The position numbers and the translations under genes are program-made. A stretch of 64,000 nucleotides of DNA, from positions 1-64,000 of the forward strand of contig CAXIUP010000186.1 in the NCBI GenBank assembly GCA_964035015.1, written 5' to 3'. Positions 42,901 through 53,071 of this stretch are shown here, piece after piece. The stretch's first letter is position 1; every line of letters starts with the position of its first letter. This stretch comes from Corallium rubrum. Its lineage: Eukaryota > Cnidaria > Anthozoa > Scleralcyonacea > Coralliidae. A model generated the notes under the pieces. That model had not been told where the DNA came from. It searched no databases and was given only the letters and a program-made list of their open reading frames with translations.

Positions 42901-43364
42901 ACAGCCTGACATATGAGATCGAAACAGAAGACGCTTACAAAGACTTCTGGGCTGATAAAAATATTTTCGATAACTCGGACTATTCAGAGAGCTCACCTTA
43001 CTACAACAATTCGAACAAAAAAGTCATTGGGAAGATGAAGGACGAAGCGGCTGGCGTTCCTATAGTTGAGTTCGTTGGTCTCAGAAGTAAAATGTATTCA
43101 TATTTAAAAGACAACGGAACAGGTGGCAAAACCGCGAAGGGAATCAAAAAGAGTGTCACTAAGAAACAAATTAAACACGAGAACTACAAAGACACACTAT
43201 TTGGTAAAAAACAACTGTTTCAGAAAATGAAAACCATTCGAAGTGTAAAACATAAGCTGGGTAGTTATGAAATTAATAAGATATCACTCTCATGCTTTGA
43301 TGATAAGAGATACCTGCTGGAAGATGGGATTAGTTCCTACGCGTACGGACATAAGAATATTTAA
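39855..43364 (+). pseudogene. Protein-primed family B DNA polymerase (inner), two frameshifts
   Basis: About 1,165 codons from MDPDAMIHQDDDYS. The N-terminal 340 residues are a Polinton-type extension with a C2H2-like CVYCLQCF block. Exonuclease motifs are YADFEA (about 40918), HNLRDYDSH (about 41380) and YLKSDVLLLADVF (about 41810). Between the first two lies CHICGLEYG...DHCHVTGKYRG...LCN, an endonuclease VII-like zinc block. Palm motifs are DANNLYGWAM (42108), MNNSVFGK (42600) and FTDTDS (42889). A 1-base loss near 40858 and a 1-base gain in an A run near 40997 put exonuclease motif I in the wrong frame, with a TGA at 40872. Confidence 0.93.
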
Positions 43365-43396
43365 CCAAAACCGACAGTCCATAGTAAACAAAGCAG

Positions 43397-43977
43397 TCTG
43401 GAAGTTGATTGTAGCCAACAAAAACTGATCGTAGCCAACAAAAGCCGATTGTACCCATCGGGAACCGATTGTAGTCAACAAAAGTCGATTGTACCCATCG
43501 GGAAGCGATTGTAGCCAACAAAAGCCGATTGTACCCATCGGGAACCGATTGTAGCAATCAGAAACCGATTGTACCCATCGGGAACCGATTGTAGCAATCG
43601 GAAACCGATTGTACCCATCGGGAACCGATTGTAGCAATCGGGAACCGATTGTACCCATCGGGAACCGATTGTAGCAATCGGAAACCGATTGTAGCCGACA
43701 AAAGCCGATTACAGCTGACAAAAACCGATTGTAGCCGGCAAAAGCCGATTGTAGTCAACAGAAACCGATTGTAGCCGGCAAAAGCCGATTGTAGTCAACA
43801 AAAACCGATTGTAGCCGACAAAAGCCGATTGTAGCCGACAAAAGCCGATTGTAGTCAACAGAAACCGATTGTAGTCAACAGAAACCGATTACAGCTGGCA
43901 AAAGCTGATTGTAGCTGACAAAAGCTGATCGTACCCAACAGAAACCGATTACAACTGACAAAAGCCGATCGTAGCCG
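43397..43977. repeat. 20-bp minisatellite after the inner polymerase gene
   Basis: About 29 units of a 20-bp repeat centred on CCGATTGTA. Two main variants alternate: GTAGCCAACAAAAGC/GTAGCAATCGGAAAC and GTACCCATCGGGAAC. It fills the gap between the polymerase stop and a convergent gene. The outer copy has no such array. Confidence 0.9.
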
Positions 43978-44123
43978 GTAAGGTATATATTTTTACCCAC
44001 TTATGTTTGTAGATTACTCTCTCTTAGTGTAACGTAGGAAAATAATCCAGCCGCCATGATAAACACTATTAAATACTCTCCAGTGAAAACAATTGCCTTA
44101 CCACCGGCTGTTTGTATTTCTGT

Positions 44124-44765
44124 TCATGGTACTGTGTCTCTTCTCTCCGATGGATGTAACTTTTCCCATTTCTTAGCCTGATGAACTATATCAGATCCCT
44201 TCCTGGTTAGACCTACAGACAGACCAGTTACTAATGCAACCGCTCCCAAACCAATAGCAGTCACAATTCCAGCTTTCTTCAGTTTCTTATTTAGGTTAGC
44301 CTTAGTCCACTCATCATAGTGTGTTCTAATACCATCCCTTAGTAGATCATCATCCTCCCCAGTTAAAGCTCGTCCAATTGTTCGGAAATCACCTCCCAAA
44401 TATTTCACAGAATAATCGATAACTAAACCAGACTCACTAAATTCCCTGGATATACTTAATATGTTATTATCAATCAGATAGTCAACAAACAGTGGGTCAG
44501 TGCATTGTGGTTCCAGCTCTAGTATATTTATGAAAAAGTCCTCACAGTTTCCATATGCAGCTCTTCTTCTTATCCTCTCAGTTCTGTCTTCTGACACATT
44601 ATTCACAATGGGGCCATCAATAACATGACCAGACCCAACACTATTATACTCTGAAAAGTCTCCCAAAGCATCAGTACCCCCAAAATCTGTTTCCTCCTGA
44701 CCATTTTCAGGATTTGGGTGTAAGTCATGATTTGGGTCTAATGGTTTAAGTTCAATTCCCTCCAT
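44124..44765 (-). CDS. 213-aa membrane protein found only in the inner Polinton
   Basis: An open frame starting MEGIELKPLDPNHDLHPNP. An acidic N-terminal third is followed by a helical region with repeated charged residues (RTERIRRRAAYGNCEDFF). A membrane segment at about 180-200 (IVTAIGLGAVALVTGLSVGL) and a basic tail complete it. The larger frame to 44918 is terminal-repeat sequence read in antisense. The outer Polinton has nothing equivalent between its polymerase and its end. Function unknown. Confidence 0.6.
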   Translation of the reverse strand: MEGIELKPLDPNHDLHPNPENGQEETDFGGTDALGDFSEYNSVGSGHVIDGPIVNNVSEDRTERIRRRAAYGNCEDFFINILELEPQCTDPLFVDYLIDNNILSISREFSESGLVIDYSVKYLGGDFRTIGRALTGEDDDLLRDGIRTHYDEWTKANLNKKLKKAGIVTAIGLGAVALVTGLSVGLTRKGSDIVHQAKKWEKLHPSERRDTVP

Positions 44766-44780
44766 ATTAAAATTGTTATG

Positions 44781-45177
44781 ATTACAAAAAGACAAACTTT
44801 TAAAAAGTGACGTTGGTAAAGTTGTGGCCATGATCACACCGTATATACCATGTCTCGGACTGCTATCCGGGGGTATAACTGTGGGAAAACATGTGGGAAA
44901 ACATGTGTACCAACACAAAACAAAATTATCTGAACAGAAATCGGGGAGTAAGTAAAGTGTGTGTCAAAACCAAAACCTTGATCGCTCTGGGGTGTTTTTA
45001 GAAAAATCGGGTCTGTCGCATCCCTAAAACCCATTTCCCCGTCTGGTTATACTTTGAAATTTGAAAAAAAACAGTTACCCCTTTCAAACATCCTTTCCCG
45101 TTAAATTCCAGCATTCTGGCGCTATTTTTGGCGGGGAAAAAAAGAAGTGTGCTGGTACCCCCAAGTCCTATACTACT
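44781..45177. repeat. Inner Polinton right terminal inverted repeat
   Basis: Complement of 12438-12817. It contains the last 50 or so codons of the 195-aa gene on the plus strand without the rest of that gene, and a local 12-bp tandem duplication GGGAAAACATGT at about 44881-44904. Confidence 0.88.
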
Positions 45178-45183
45178 GACTTT
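45178..45183. repeat. Target-site duplication GACTTT, inner Polinton, right
   Basis: Partner of 12432-12437. Confidence 0.92.
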
Positions 45184-47812
45184 TTTCACCTTTATCCCAA
45201 GCCTGATGTACATACTGTAGGTTTCTGTAATGTAAAACGTATTTTTCCTTCCCCATCAAATTAGTTACCAGCTTACTGACACCACCAACACTGACGCCGA
45301 ACTTCTCCTTAATTTTAAAACAATACCCCGACAGCATATCTTCTCGTATTTCCATTTTTTCGGGGGCTAACGGATAGTCGTTGTGTAGATCGTGGAGTTC
45401 AGAGGGATATTGAAGATCAACCTCAAGTATCATTCCAGTCCGACCGTCTTCAGGAAGTTTTCCCAGGTCCAGCTTACCCAGCTCAGCTTCACTCACCCAC
45501 CTAAATCCGCCAGTTGGGAGGCACTGCCTCATGGCCCAACCATACAGATTGTTGGCGTCCAGATACATTGTATACTTCACAGCCTCGTCCTCACTATATC
45601 CTCCCATATATATGTTTGCTTTCCCATATCTGTTGGCTATATAGCTAACCCCACCTCTCATTCCTTTCTCACTGAACTGCAACATGTCGATGTCAGTCAT
45701 TAACTCCAACGTAATCCCAGTCATTTTCAGCATAGCGTCCCAGGCCAACCCCGGTGAGGTGAAGTAGTGGCAGGGGTCCAGCTTGTAGTACTGAACACAG
45801 GTCTTCCTAAAGTTTTCAAAGACGTCAGCTAACAACAGAACATCCGATTTCAGATACACGTCATGATAATCCCACATCGTTCTCATCTCAAACTCTCTCC
45901 AGACCCCCAAAGCATGGGAATACTGTTTATCGGTTATCGGTTCGTCATTCAACACACTGTAGAACTCATTCTTCGGAGGCAACTCTGTTTCATCAAACCG
46001 ATTGAAGCTATCCATGTAGTCATAAGGATAAACACTTTTGTCCTCATAAGATACAATCGATCACCGAATTCCTCAGCTGTGTACCTGAACGACCCAGCTG
46101 GTAAGTTTCCAACCAGCCTATCCAATGAGCTACTCATGAACTGAAGACTGTCCAGAAATACAAGGTTCTTACCTAACATGAAGGCCATGTACTTCTCCAT
46201 AATATTCGGTATGACGTTAAACTCCTGCCCGAACTTCCCAATCTCACCCATGATGAGATGACTATCATAACCCCTCAGGTTGTGTAAGATGACTGGTATC
46301 TTATCAGTTAATCTATGATTTCTGTTACAAAGCTGATGGGCCGATCCTCGATACTTTCCCGTCACATGACAGTGGTCCCGGACCCTAACATCCCTCTTCC
46401 CATACTCCAGACCACAGATGTGACACTTTATAGCGTCTCTAAAGTCTGCTATATCAGAATCAGTCAGAACCATGTCCTGGTTGAAGTGCTCTTTCCGAAT
46501 ACCCTTACAATACTCCACTTCTTCCAACATCTTTCCGATAAACTTGTTGACAGCACCAGGACCTCTATACACCTGAACGGGTTTACTGTATCTATCTTCA
46601 TAACAACAGACAACCTTATACCCATAACCACAATCAGTATGTTTTTGGTACTTTTCCATGTATGGTTTTTTCTCTTTCTCCTCTTGGTCTGACCCCAACA
46701 CCTTCGGTCTGTTGACCTTTTCCGTGATCACCTCGAAGTCAGCGTACACAACAAACGGAACGTTTAACTGTTTGTGGAAATTACTGTACTTCAGCGCGTT
46801 CTTACTGGGGTCAGGCATCTTAACAGCCTGTTTACCGTTTACACTGATACACACAGCCTGATGTCTGTCCAGGACCTCCGTTGAGCTGAAACATTGTAGG
46901 CACAGTAAACACAGTAGTGTTTTTTCTCCCTGTGTTTTGTCTTATTGTACATAAACCTATCAAAGTCCTTGATGAGGACGTAATGTTTGTTGTTCCATTG
47001 TTTATAATCAGGAGGTTCATGAGGTCGGTGAACCTTTCCTCTGATACGTAAACCGGAAAGGTTAGTTTGTCTTCATAACCAAAAACGTTAATACGTATCC
47101 CATTCTATTTCTCCAGTCGGTTGTACTGTTTCTGAGTTACAGGGAAGCTGATTCCACTATAATCCAAGTCGTCAACATGGTTCCGGTACTTAGATACCCT
47201 TTGTGGGTTTCTTGAGACAGGAAACTTATGAGCCAGATGACACCACATAAAACACCTGTCATCATTATTCTTAACGTTGATCAACCCCTTTCGACTATTC
47301 TTCAGCTCCTTAGGGAGGTCGATGTACGACGAGCCTTCCAGAGGACTGTACACAGTTAGGTTAATGTAGTGACCGTCTACTGAGTTTACTGTCCAGCCAG
47401 ATCCCTCGCTTATCCACTGGGCTATCCTAACCACCACCTCCTCATTCGCGACGTCAACGTCCTGACCAATCCCACTACCGTTGATTACAGTCTTGATGTG
47501 GCTGTTGAAGTGAGCCGTCTTATAAGTTCTCCCACCAGGCACTTCCTTTTCAAGCGTTACAACCAGCGTTTCAGTGAACTTCAACCCCCTCATCTGAGCC
47601 AACTCCCGACGTAGTAACCGTACCACATCACTCCTGAGGGTGTTTACCTGTTCCAATGGGTGTTGGGACACAACGGCACAACTGAACGACTTGGTTTTAC
47701 CCCTCAAAGCTCTGTCTAACTGATTTATGTCATAACCAATCAATCTTTCGTAGAGACGGAGGTTTTCGTTGGAATAGTCGTCGTCCTGGTGGATCATGGC
47801 ATCTGGATCCAT
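45184..47812 (-). pseudogene. Outer Polinton DNA polymerase B, N-terminal part
   Basis: It starts at the ATG at 47812 (MDPDAMIHQDDDYS). Breaks relative to the inner gene are: a TAG in place of CAG near 47107; single-base indels near 47000 and 46895; and a 1-base deletion near 46037 and an insertion near 45220. Exonuclease motif I (VYADFEVIT, about 46745), the endonuclease VII-like zinc block, motifs II and III and palm motif A (about 45560) are recognisable. The rest of the palm is at 11613-12431, beyond the inner Polinton. Confidence 0.92.
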
Positions 47813-48431
47813 CGTTATAACAGGGGTGATCACATTCCGTTAGGTGTCGTCCCAACCACTTGGTGTAGAACTTGTCCGGGGTACGATCCCAACCAAGTTC
47901 TTTATACACAATCCCAAACAGATTGTTATCGAATAAGTCCTTCGTTTTCCCCTTTTTAAGATCCCTTAGGTTACCCAGTAACTTAATCCCTCTTCTTGAG
48001 CACAATCTGATGATGTAATAATTGTATCTGGATAAGTTACGACCTTTTATCAGACCCTTACTGTCCATCACTTGGAGAACCTTGGAAAAGTCGGCTAAAA
48101 CAATATCAACGGCTGTATCCCTGACAACTCTGGTGAGTCTCTTCCTCATCCAATGATTTTTCGAATGCTCACTTCTATGACCAACAGCCGCCTGATATCT
48201 CCCGACAACATACCCATATTCTGTGTCACCACATCCTGGACAGGAGAACATCTCAGTGTTCACCTGTACACGAAATCTGGAACAATCCCCACACCACAGT
48301 TTCGTACTACATCTGGGCGGATCCCGGGTCGGGGGTGTTAACTCAATCCCCATCTGCTTACAGACCCATTCAACGCTTGAAGACGGTAAATCCTTCAGCC
48401 CTTTCGGTAAATGCGACCAGGAAACAGACAT
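47730..48431 (-). CDS. Zinc-ribbon Polinton protein (outer)
   Basis: An open 233-residue frame, similar along its length to 39233-39937, with the same Cys4 ribbon (WCGDCSRFRV, FSCPGCGDTEYG). It overlaps the polymerase start (47812) by 83 bases, exactly as in the inner copy, although the polymerase behind it is dead. One of the few polymerase-side genes of the outer element without a break. Confidence 0.68.
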   Translation of the reverse strand: MSVSWSHLPKGLKDLPSSSVEWVCKQMGIELTPPTRDPPRCSTKLWCGDCSRFRVQVNTEMFSCPGCGDTEYGYVVGRYQAAVGHRSEHSKNHWMRKRLTRVVRDTAVDIVLADFSKVLQVMDSKGLIKGRNLSRYNYYIIRLCSRRGIKLLGNLRDLKKGKTKDLFDNNLFGIVYKELGWDRTPDKFYTKWLGRHLTECDHPCYNDGSRCHDPPGRRLFQRKPPSLRKIDWL

Positions 48432-48463
48432 TATAACTAAACCCTAACAAATCCCCTTAACCC

Positions 48464-48883
48464 CTACAAAACAAACCTAGACATCAGATACCCACCAACC
48501 AGACCAACAGACCCGATAAACAGGGTCTGATACTCTCTCATCTCACCCGATGGTTTGTAATATTCAGACAACTCAGGCTTTGGCTGGGACGACCCAGCGA
48601 CCTCAACCTGCCTTAACCTATCCTTCAGCAGATCCAGAGCGTGGTTCGTTTTGTTGATGTCAGCGTTGGCGTCAGACAGCTGCTGTCTCAACCTCTGTAT
48701 CCTATCCTTCTTAACCACCTCACTCTCGTACCATTTCTCCTTTGCTTTAGCCAGCTGCTCAAGGGCGTGGTTGTGTCTTCTGATTTCAGCTTCATATCCG
48801 GTATGATTTAACTTTGAAAACAGGAATCCAGCACCCGCGAAGGCCAGGGCGTTAAACAGTCCACCAGCAACTACACTAGCCAT
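48464..48883 (-). CDS. Coiled-coil, two-membrane-segment protein (outer)
   Basis: An intact 139-residue frame starting MASVVAGGLFNALAFAGAGF after TCTAGTTATAT. It has an N-terminal membrane segment (about 5-22), a coiled coil (about 30-95, LRQQLSDANADINKT), a Pro-rich linker, and a C-terminal membrane segment (about 115-135). The family recurs in Polintons by memory; function unknown. It defines the true start lost from the inner copy. Confidence 0.68.
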   Translation of the reverse strand: MASVVAGGLFNALAFAGAGFLFSKLNHTGYEAEIRRHNHALEQLAKAKEKWYESEVVKKDRIQRLRQQLSDANADINKTNHALDLLKDRLRQVEVAGSSQPKPELSEYYKPSGEMREYQTLFIGSVGLVGGYLMSRFVL

Positions 48884-48908
48884 ATATAACTAGAGATAAT
48901 ACACTTCG

Positions 48909-49296
48909 TTACAAAGATCTGATAATAGAATGGATGTTACACCTATCCCAAAGCGGAATCCTGATTAGGTAATGACCGTTGTCCTCAGCATACTTATCCT
49001 TCATCCGATCGTGTTCCTTCTGTACTCTGAAACGTCTTTGCCTCTTCCTGAGTTATTTCACCTGACCAGGTGGAAGGGTGATAATGTTGTTCACCATCAT
49101 ACTCAATCAGTATGAAAATACCATCACCCATAGGCACTGCAAAGTCATACCTCAAAAGGCCACCACCCAACCCCACTAACCCCTTAAAAGTCTTCTCCCT
49201 AACCCCCTCAACTCCATTAGCGCGTAGAGCATCCCACACATCTCTTTCTCCCCTAGACATGGGAGGCAGCCAACATGTCTTCACCTCCACGTTCAT
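48909..49296 (-). pseudogene. PD-(D/E)XK-like nuclease (outer), frameshifted
   Basis: It starts MNVEVKTC (ATG at 49296) and keeps GERDVWDAL, YDFAVP and ILIEYDGEQHYHP. A net loss of 2 bases near 49035, after TQEEA, breaks the frame with a stop at 48994. The remaining C-terminal codons run on in another frame to a TAA at 48909. The active-site half is intact, so the divergence from the inner copy can be compared there. Confidence 0.72.
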
Positions 49297-49326
49297 AGTA
49301 ACCACTGCGTATGGAACTCCCTTAGG

Positions 49327-49566
49327 CTACTTAGGTTTTGAAAAAGGGTCAACCGGTAGGTACCCCTTCGATTGGGCATACTTAATCCCAACTGTGCTGA
49401 TTCCAACGGCTAGGGCTAGCTTGATGGTACCTCTCACCGACTCGGGAGTACCCAAAAGTTCTCTCAATACCTTCTTCGAGGTCATGGAAATCGCCACAGC
49501 TCCACTTGTAATCAGGAGAGCGTCGTAGAGCTCGTTCAACAGTTCTTTTCGGTCGGTGGTTGACAT
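49327..49566 (-). CDS. 79-aa membrane protein (outer), intact
   Basis: It starts MSTTDRKELLNELYDALL after GTAGTAGTATA and ends PVDPFSKPK. It has a hydrophobic helix at about 18-30 and a second weaker one at about 50-62 (LALAVGISTVGI). The reading frame extends upstream to 49593, but ATG 49566 is conserved and carries the start motif. No function known. Confidence 0.65.
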   Translation of the reverse strand: MSTTDRKELLNELYDALLITSGAVAISMTSKKVLRELLGTPESVRGTIKLALAVGISTVGIKYAQSKGYLPVDPFSKPK

Positions 49567-49582
49567 TATACTACTACATATT

Positions 49583-49975
49583 TCATTCGTCAAAACTGTC
49601 TAAAACCGGGGAAGTCCGGACGGGGTTCTGTGGTTCGGATTTTACCACAGTTCCTTCCATTACCATCTCCTCCTCAACAGTTTCCAACCTCCGAACCGCT
49701 CTTCTCTCCTGCCTCATACTGTAATAAAGTGAGGCCCCACCGATAACCAACCCAATGGTTCCAATTAGGTATCCATAATAAGTTGACCATCCTACACCAA
49801 CCCCAAGACCAGTCTCAGCCGCCAACCGCTCCCTGGCTTTCCTCTCCTTGGCTGCTTTCGATATCTGAGCCAATCGTCTACCAGCCTCCACCCGTTTCGG
49901 ATCTTTAACTCTTTCCGTCTTGACCGCTGATGTTATCTTAGGGACTTCCGGGGTTTTTTCAGGTACGTCAGCTAT
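49583..49975 (-). pseudogene. 125-130 aa basic membrane protein (outer), start codon lost
   Basis: The frame is open from 49975 to 49583, but the first codon is ATA where the inner copy has ATG (34742). It keeps DPKRVEAGRRLAQISKAAKE, the membrane segment YLIGTIGLVIGGASLYYSM and the end SPVLDSFDE. No other ATG lies near the front. Confidence 0.6.
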
Positions 49976-50006
49976 CTATACACTAATCTATGTTTCATCT
50001 GTGAGG

Positions 50007-50261
50007 TCATCTGTAGGAATCTCTGAGGTCGTCTGTGAGGTCATCTGTAGGAATCTCTGATGTCATCTGTAGGGAGTCTGTAGGGATCTCTGATGCTGTC
50101 TGTGGGGAGTCTAGGACTGTCGGCCAATAAACAACAGATTCAGTCACGTAGTACTCTCCCCTACGGTTTCTCCTAACACAATGTCTCATCGCCCCGATAG
50201 CTCTTCTGAGGGCGTGGAAGATAATCAGTATGGGTCGTCTGAGTCTCTTTGGAATCTTCAT
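50007..50261 (-). CDS. Small basic protein with repeat tail (outer)
   Basis: It starts MKIPKRLRRPILIIFHALRR after TGTATTTTAT. The head is nearly identical to the inner copy (34431-34688). The tail has the same TSEIPTD-type repeats in a different number, ending LRDSYR. Confidence 0.55.
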   Translation of the reverse strand: MKIPKRLRRPILIIFHALRRAIGAMRHCVRRNRRGEYYVTESVVYWPTVLDSPQTASEIPTDSLQMTSEIPTDDLTDDLRDSYR

Positions 50262-50306
50262 ATAAAATACAGGAGGTCTAAGTCTATACCATATACCTGA
50301 GGTATA

Positions 50307-51002
50307 ATGACCAACCCAAAGTTCAGTGCTCGACTGATCACCCTCGACGGAAACATTGGTGTGGGGAAGACAACGTTCGTGAAGCCATTCGCTAGGAGAA
50401 ATGGTTACCATCTCATTGAAGAGCCAGTTGAAGACAATCCATACCTCGAAAGGTTTTACGCCGACCCCAGGAGATGGGCATATGAGATGGAGACCTGGTT
50501 CCTCGGTGAGAGAATTTACGTCTATCTGAAGGCTCTGGAGTCAATCAACTGTCTGATTTTTACTAAGAACTGTTGGTGTAATGGGTGGATAACCGACGAA
50601 CAGTTTTCTAACTACTCCAAGGTTTTCCACAAACTGAATGATCTACTCCCAACCCCTGATGCCCTAATAATCCTAGAAGCCTCAGTTGACACCTGTTACA
50701 AGCGAATGCTCAGGAGAGGTCGGGAATGTGAGGTCGGTGTAACCAGAGACTACCTAGAGTGGGTAAACCGATACATGAGAGAAAATACTGAAAACATAGC
50801 CCTTAAGGGAACTAAGGTGATTACCCTCGATTGGGAAGACTTCGGTCCGGATGAATCGGAGGTAATCGGTACCCTCAGCGGGATTCCTAGTGGATTCCAC
50901 GGTTGGATGGCTCGTGTGGGTAACCGAGACGTTTACATACCAGAGATCGCCAGCCAGACCCGACAGGCTCTGGTGAATCATAGGTCTTGTGATACCGCGT
51001 AA
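50307..51002 (+). pseudogene. Deoxynucleoside kinase (outer), catalytic signature deleted
   Basis: The frame is open and keeps the P-loop DGNIGVGKTT, EEPVEDNPYLERFYADP and RRGRECE. An in-frame deletion after LKALESIN removes about 16 codons, including the whole ERS-type catalytic signature (VIIERTHHS in the inner copy). The product should be inactive. The start ATG at 50307 follows GAGGTATA. Confidence 0.82.
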
Positions 51003-51456
51003 TCATACTGTCGAAATGTGGACAGACCTCAGTCACAATGTCGTCGAGTACACGGACGTCAGACAGGAAGACAGTTTCGTCGTACTGGGCCCCACGTAGG
51101 AAGCTCCTGATTTGTGTCAGAACCTTGTGGTAGCTAACATGAGCGAATTCACAGTTTTCCAATCTGCCAGGCATTCCCGACTTGGTCATATATCCCTGAA
51201 TCAGAACGCCAGGACCGGCTATAGTTCCGAGAATTAATGGGTTAGCTGTAACACCACCGGCTATCCCTCCAGTGACAGTCAACCCAAAACTGACCGTCTC
51301 GAGGATCATCTTCAGTCTCTTCAGCCTGATGTGTTTCCATTTGTAACAAGTCGCTAGCTTGTGGTAATACGAGTAGAACCTCTGTAGTTTGTCTACTTCA
51401 GCCGATTGGAGGTTTTTACCAATGTGGTTGAAGCTGATAACGCTTTTTCTTTTCAT
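50887..51456 (-). CDS. Two-helix membrane protein, SLATT-like (outer)
   Basis: An open 189-residue frame starting MKRKSVISFNHIGKNLQSAE, similar along its length to the inner 168-aa protein. It has two hydrophobic segments at about 52-85. The stop used by the inner copy is lost, so it runs 116 bases into the opposing kinase gene. Confidence 0.62.
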   Translation of the reverse strand: MKRKSVISFNHIGKNLQSAEVDKLQRFYSYYHKLATCYKWKHIRLKRLKMILETVSFGLTVTGGIAGGVTANPLILGTIAGPGVLIQGYMTKSGMPGRLENCEFAHVSYHKVLTQIRSFLRGAQYDETVFLSDVRVLDDIVTEVCPHFDSMITRYHKTYDSPEPVGSGWRSLVCKRLGYPHEPSNRGIH

Positions 51457-51461
51457 TCTAA

Positions 51462-52242
51462 TTACAGACCATATTCAACCATAACCTCCTTACAGATCCT
51501 CCCAATCTTGGGTTCCCCCAGACGACCCTCCACGATCTTCATACCGTAAAAGTTGATGTCTGAATAATACTTTTTTCGGTGGTTTAGCGAGAACACACCC
51601 AGATAAGGTTTCCCTATTTGCTCAATATTACTGATAAAGTATCTCACCGTTTATCCTAATGTGTGACACTCTAAGTCCAGATAGCCAGTGGATGGATATT
51701 AGACACTTCTTTCCGATGAACTTTGCTGGAATCTTACACTCGTTAGACTTAGCGGGGAATGACCCACCGAAGATCAGTTTGTCACTCACTCCAGCTTTAT
51801 ACCCAAGGGTTTTGTCGTAGCCACCGTCATCATTAGAAACGATTGCTTCCCAGATATTTGACGCCGGTCTTATGCTGTTCCTCTTTACCACAATGAAAAC
51901 TGAGACATCGGTGAACATGAGTCTGGGCACGTTAGCGTGAAAGGCCGTTCTTATCGTCGTCTCAGGGTAAAGGAAGTGGTGATCACCAGTAGTGTTTAGC
52001 TGTGGGTTGATACTAGAAGGTCTCCAAAACATGACTGAGTGGGTTTCACCGTCTCTGTCTTCTATGTAATCAACAAAGGGAGGTAACTTGGAAACCACGT
52101 TCTTACTGGCTCTAGTGACGTTCAGGTCAAAGATGACCTTATAGTCGCGAACGGGCTTCGTGTGAAGGACCTCTTTTAGTTTATCGTTGAGTTGTTCCTT
52201 AGTCACCGTGTCCAGTCTGTTGTAACCATAAAACAGACTCAT
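51462..52242 (-). pseudogene. LamG-like protein (outer), frameshifted
   Basis: It starts MSLFYGYNRLD after CCTATAGTAT. It keeps TDVSVFIVVKRN, LGYKAGVSDKLIFGG and HWLSGLRVSHIRINGE. A shift near 51640 separates the last 60 codons (YLGVFSLN to KIVEGRLGEPKIGRI). Compare the open inner copy at 32391-33182. Confidence 0.65.
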
Positions 52243-52245
52243 ATA

Positions 52246-53052
52246 CTATAGGACGTATTTACTGAACAGATACCCAAACGCAGCTGTTAGGACCAACAAA
52301 ATTCCCGACTCATTGTCTGGTTCCCCGTCCCTATTTCCATCCGCAACCTCTGGGTCCTGACCGGTGGGGCGTTGTGCCTTCTTCAGGGTTGGTGTGGTTG
52401 TCTCCAGACTTCGACCGGTTGTCACTTATTTCTGAGTCTGGTCTTACATCAAACTCTCATAATTCTTCTTATTGTGAAATATAGATGAAATCTCAAAAGC
52501 GATGTAACTTCCGGTGGAACGTCATCACTGGGTATTAGATGAAGTAACGACACCCCAGAAGCATATGTAGCGACGTACGCCCCCACAAGCGCTTGGTAAT
52601 ATTTCTCTTTTAGATCCCATTTGGAATACGGGGAAGTTTTTATATCTAACGATGGGAGATCACTTTGAAAGTATTCTTTCTCATTAACATAAACCCGAAA
52701 TTGATTGACTGGATAATTCAAAACATATTCCGTTGGAAAATTATCATAGTAATAATATGACCCATGTGTTTTATACATTGATCTGTGTTGTTTTCCTTTT
52801 GGAATTGTTTGAACGTGACCACCTAATTAATAACCATATCTTCGGAAATCTGGGCGGTGGTTTATTTATTGTCAGATACTTGGTGTAGTCTTTATTGTTC
52901 TTAAACTCCGCGTCGCCGGTGTAAATGTACGTACCGTCGATAGGTCCGAAGAATATACCAGGTTCTGATTGACCAAACACTGAATCAGTTATGAACTTGG
53001 TTCTATCAGCGTATGGATATTTGGTGAAAAACTCTCTCAGAGTTTTACTCAT
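52246..53052 (-). pseudogene. Tail-anchored Polinton protein (outer), internally deleted
   Basis: The start MSKTLREFFTKYPYADRTKF and 75 further codons match the inner gene. A shift then leads to FRVYVNEKEYFQS...RFHLYFTIRRIMRV. About 0.6 kb present in the inner gene (about 31560-32170) is missing. The end keeps the anchor ESGILLVLTAAFGYLFSKYV before TAG at 52246. This end reveals the true C-terminus of the family. Confidence 0.68.
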
Positions 53053-53071
53053 ATAACAAAGGTTAGGTTAT

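Larger units (their letters stand above)
12438..45177. mobile_element. Inner Polinton (Maverick), 32.7 kb, about 17 kb without insertions
   Basis: It begins AGTAGTATAGGACTTGGGGG and ends with the exact complement. It has inverted repeats of about 0.38-0.40 kb and the 6-bp duplication GACTTT, and it lies inside the outer polymerase gene. Its orientation is opposite to the outer element. Removing the hAT, Tc1/mariner and 3 kb insertions leaves about 17 kb, normal for a Polinton. Gene order is the same as in the outer copy, plus one extra gene at 44124-44765. Confidence 0.94.

Noticed and set aside
43290..43758. ORFs rich in LQSVPDGYNRF repeats, and the possibility of a CRISPR array
   Set aside because: The 20-bp units are contiguous, with no repeat/spacer alternation; this is a minisatellite in a eukaryotic transposon.
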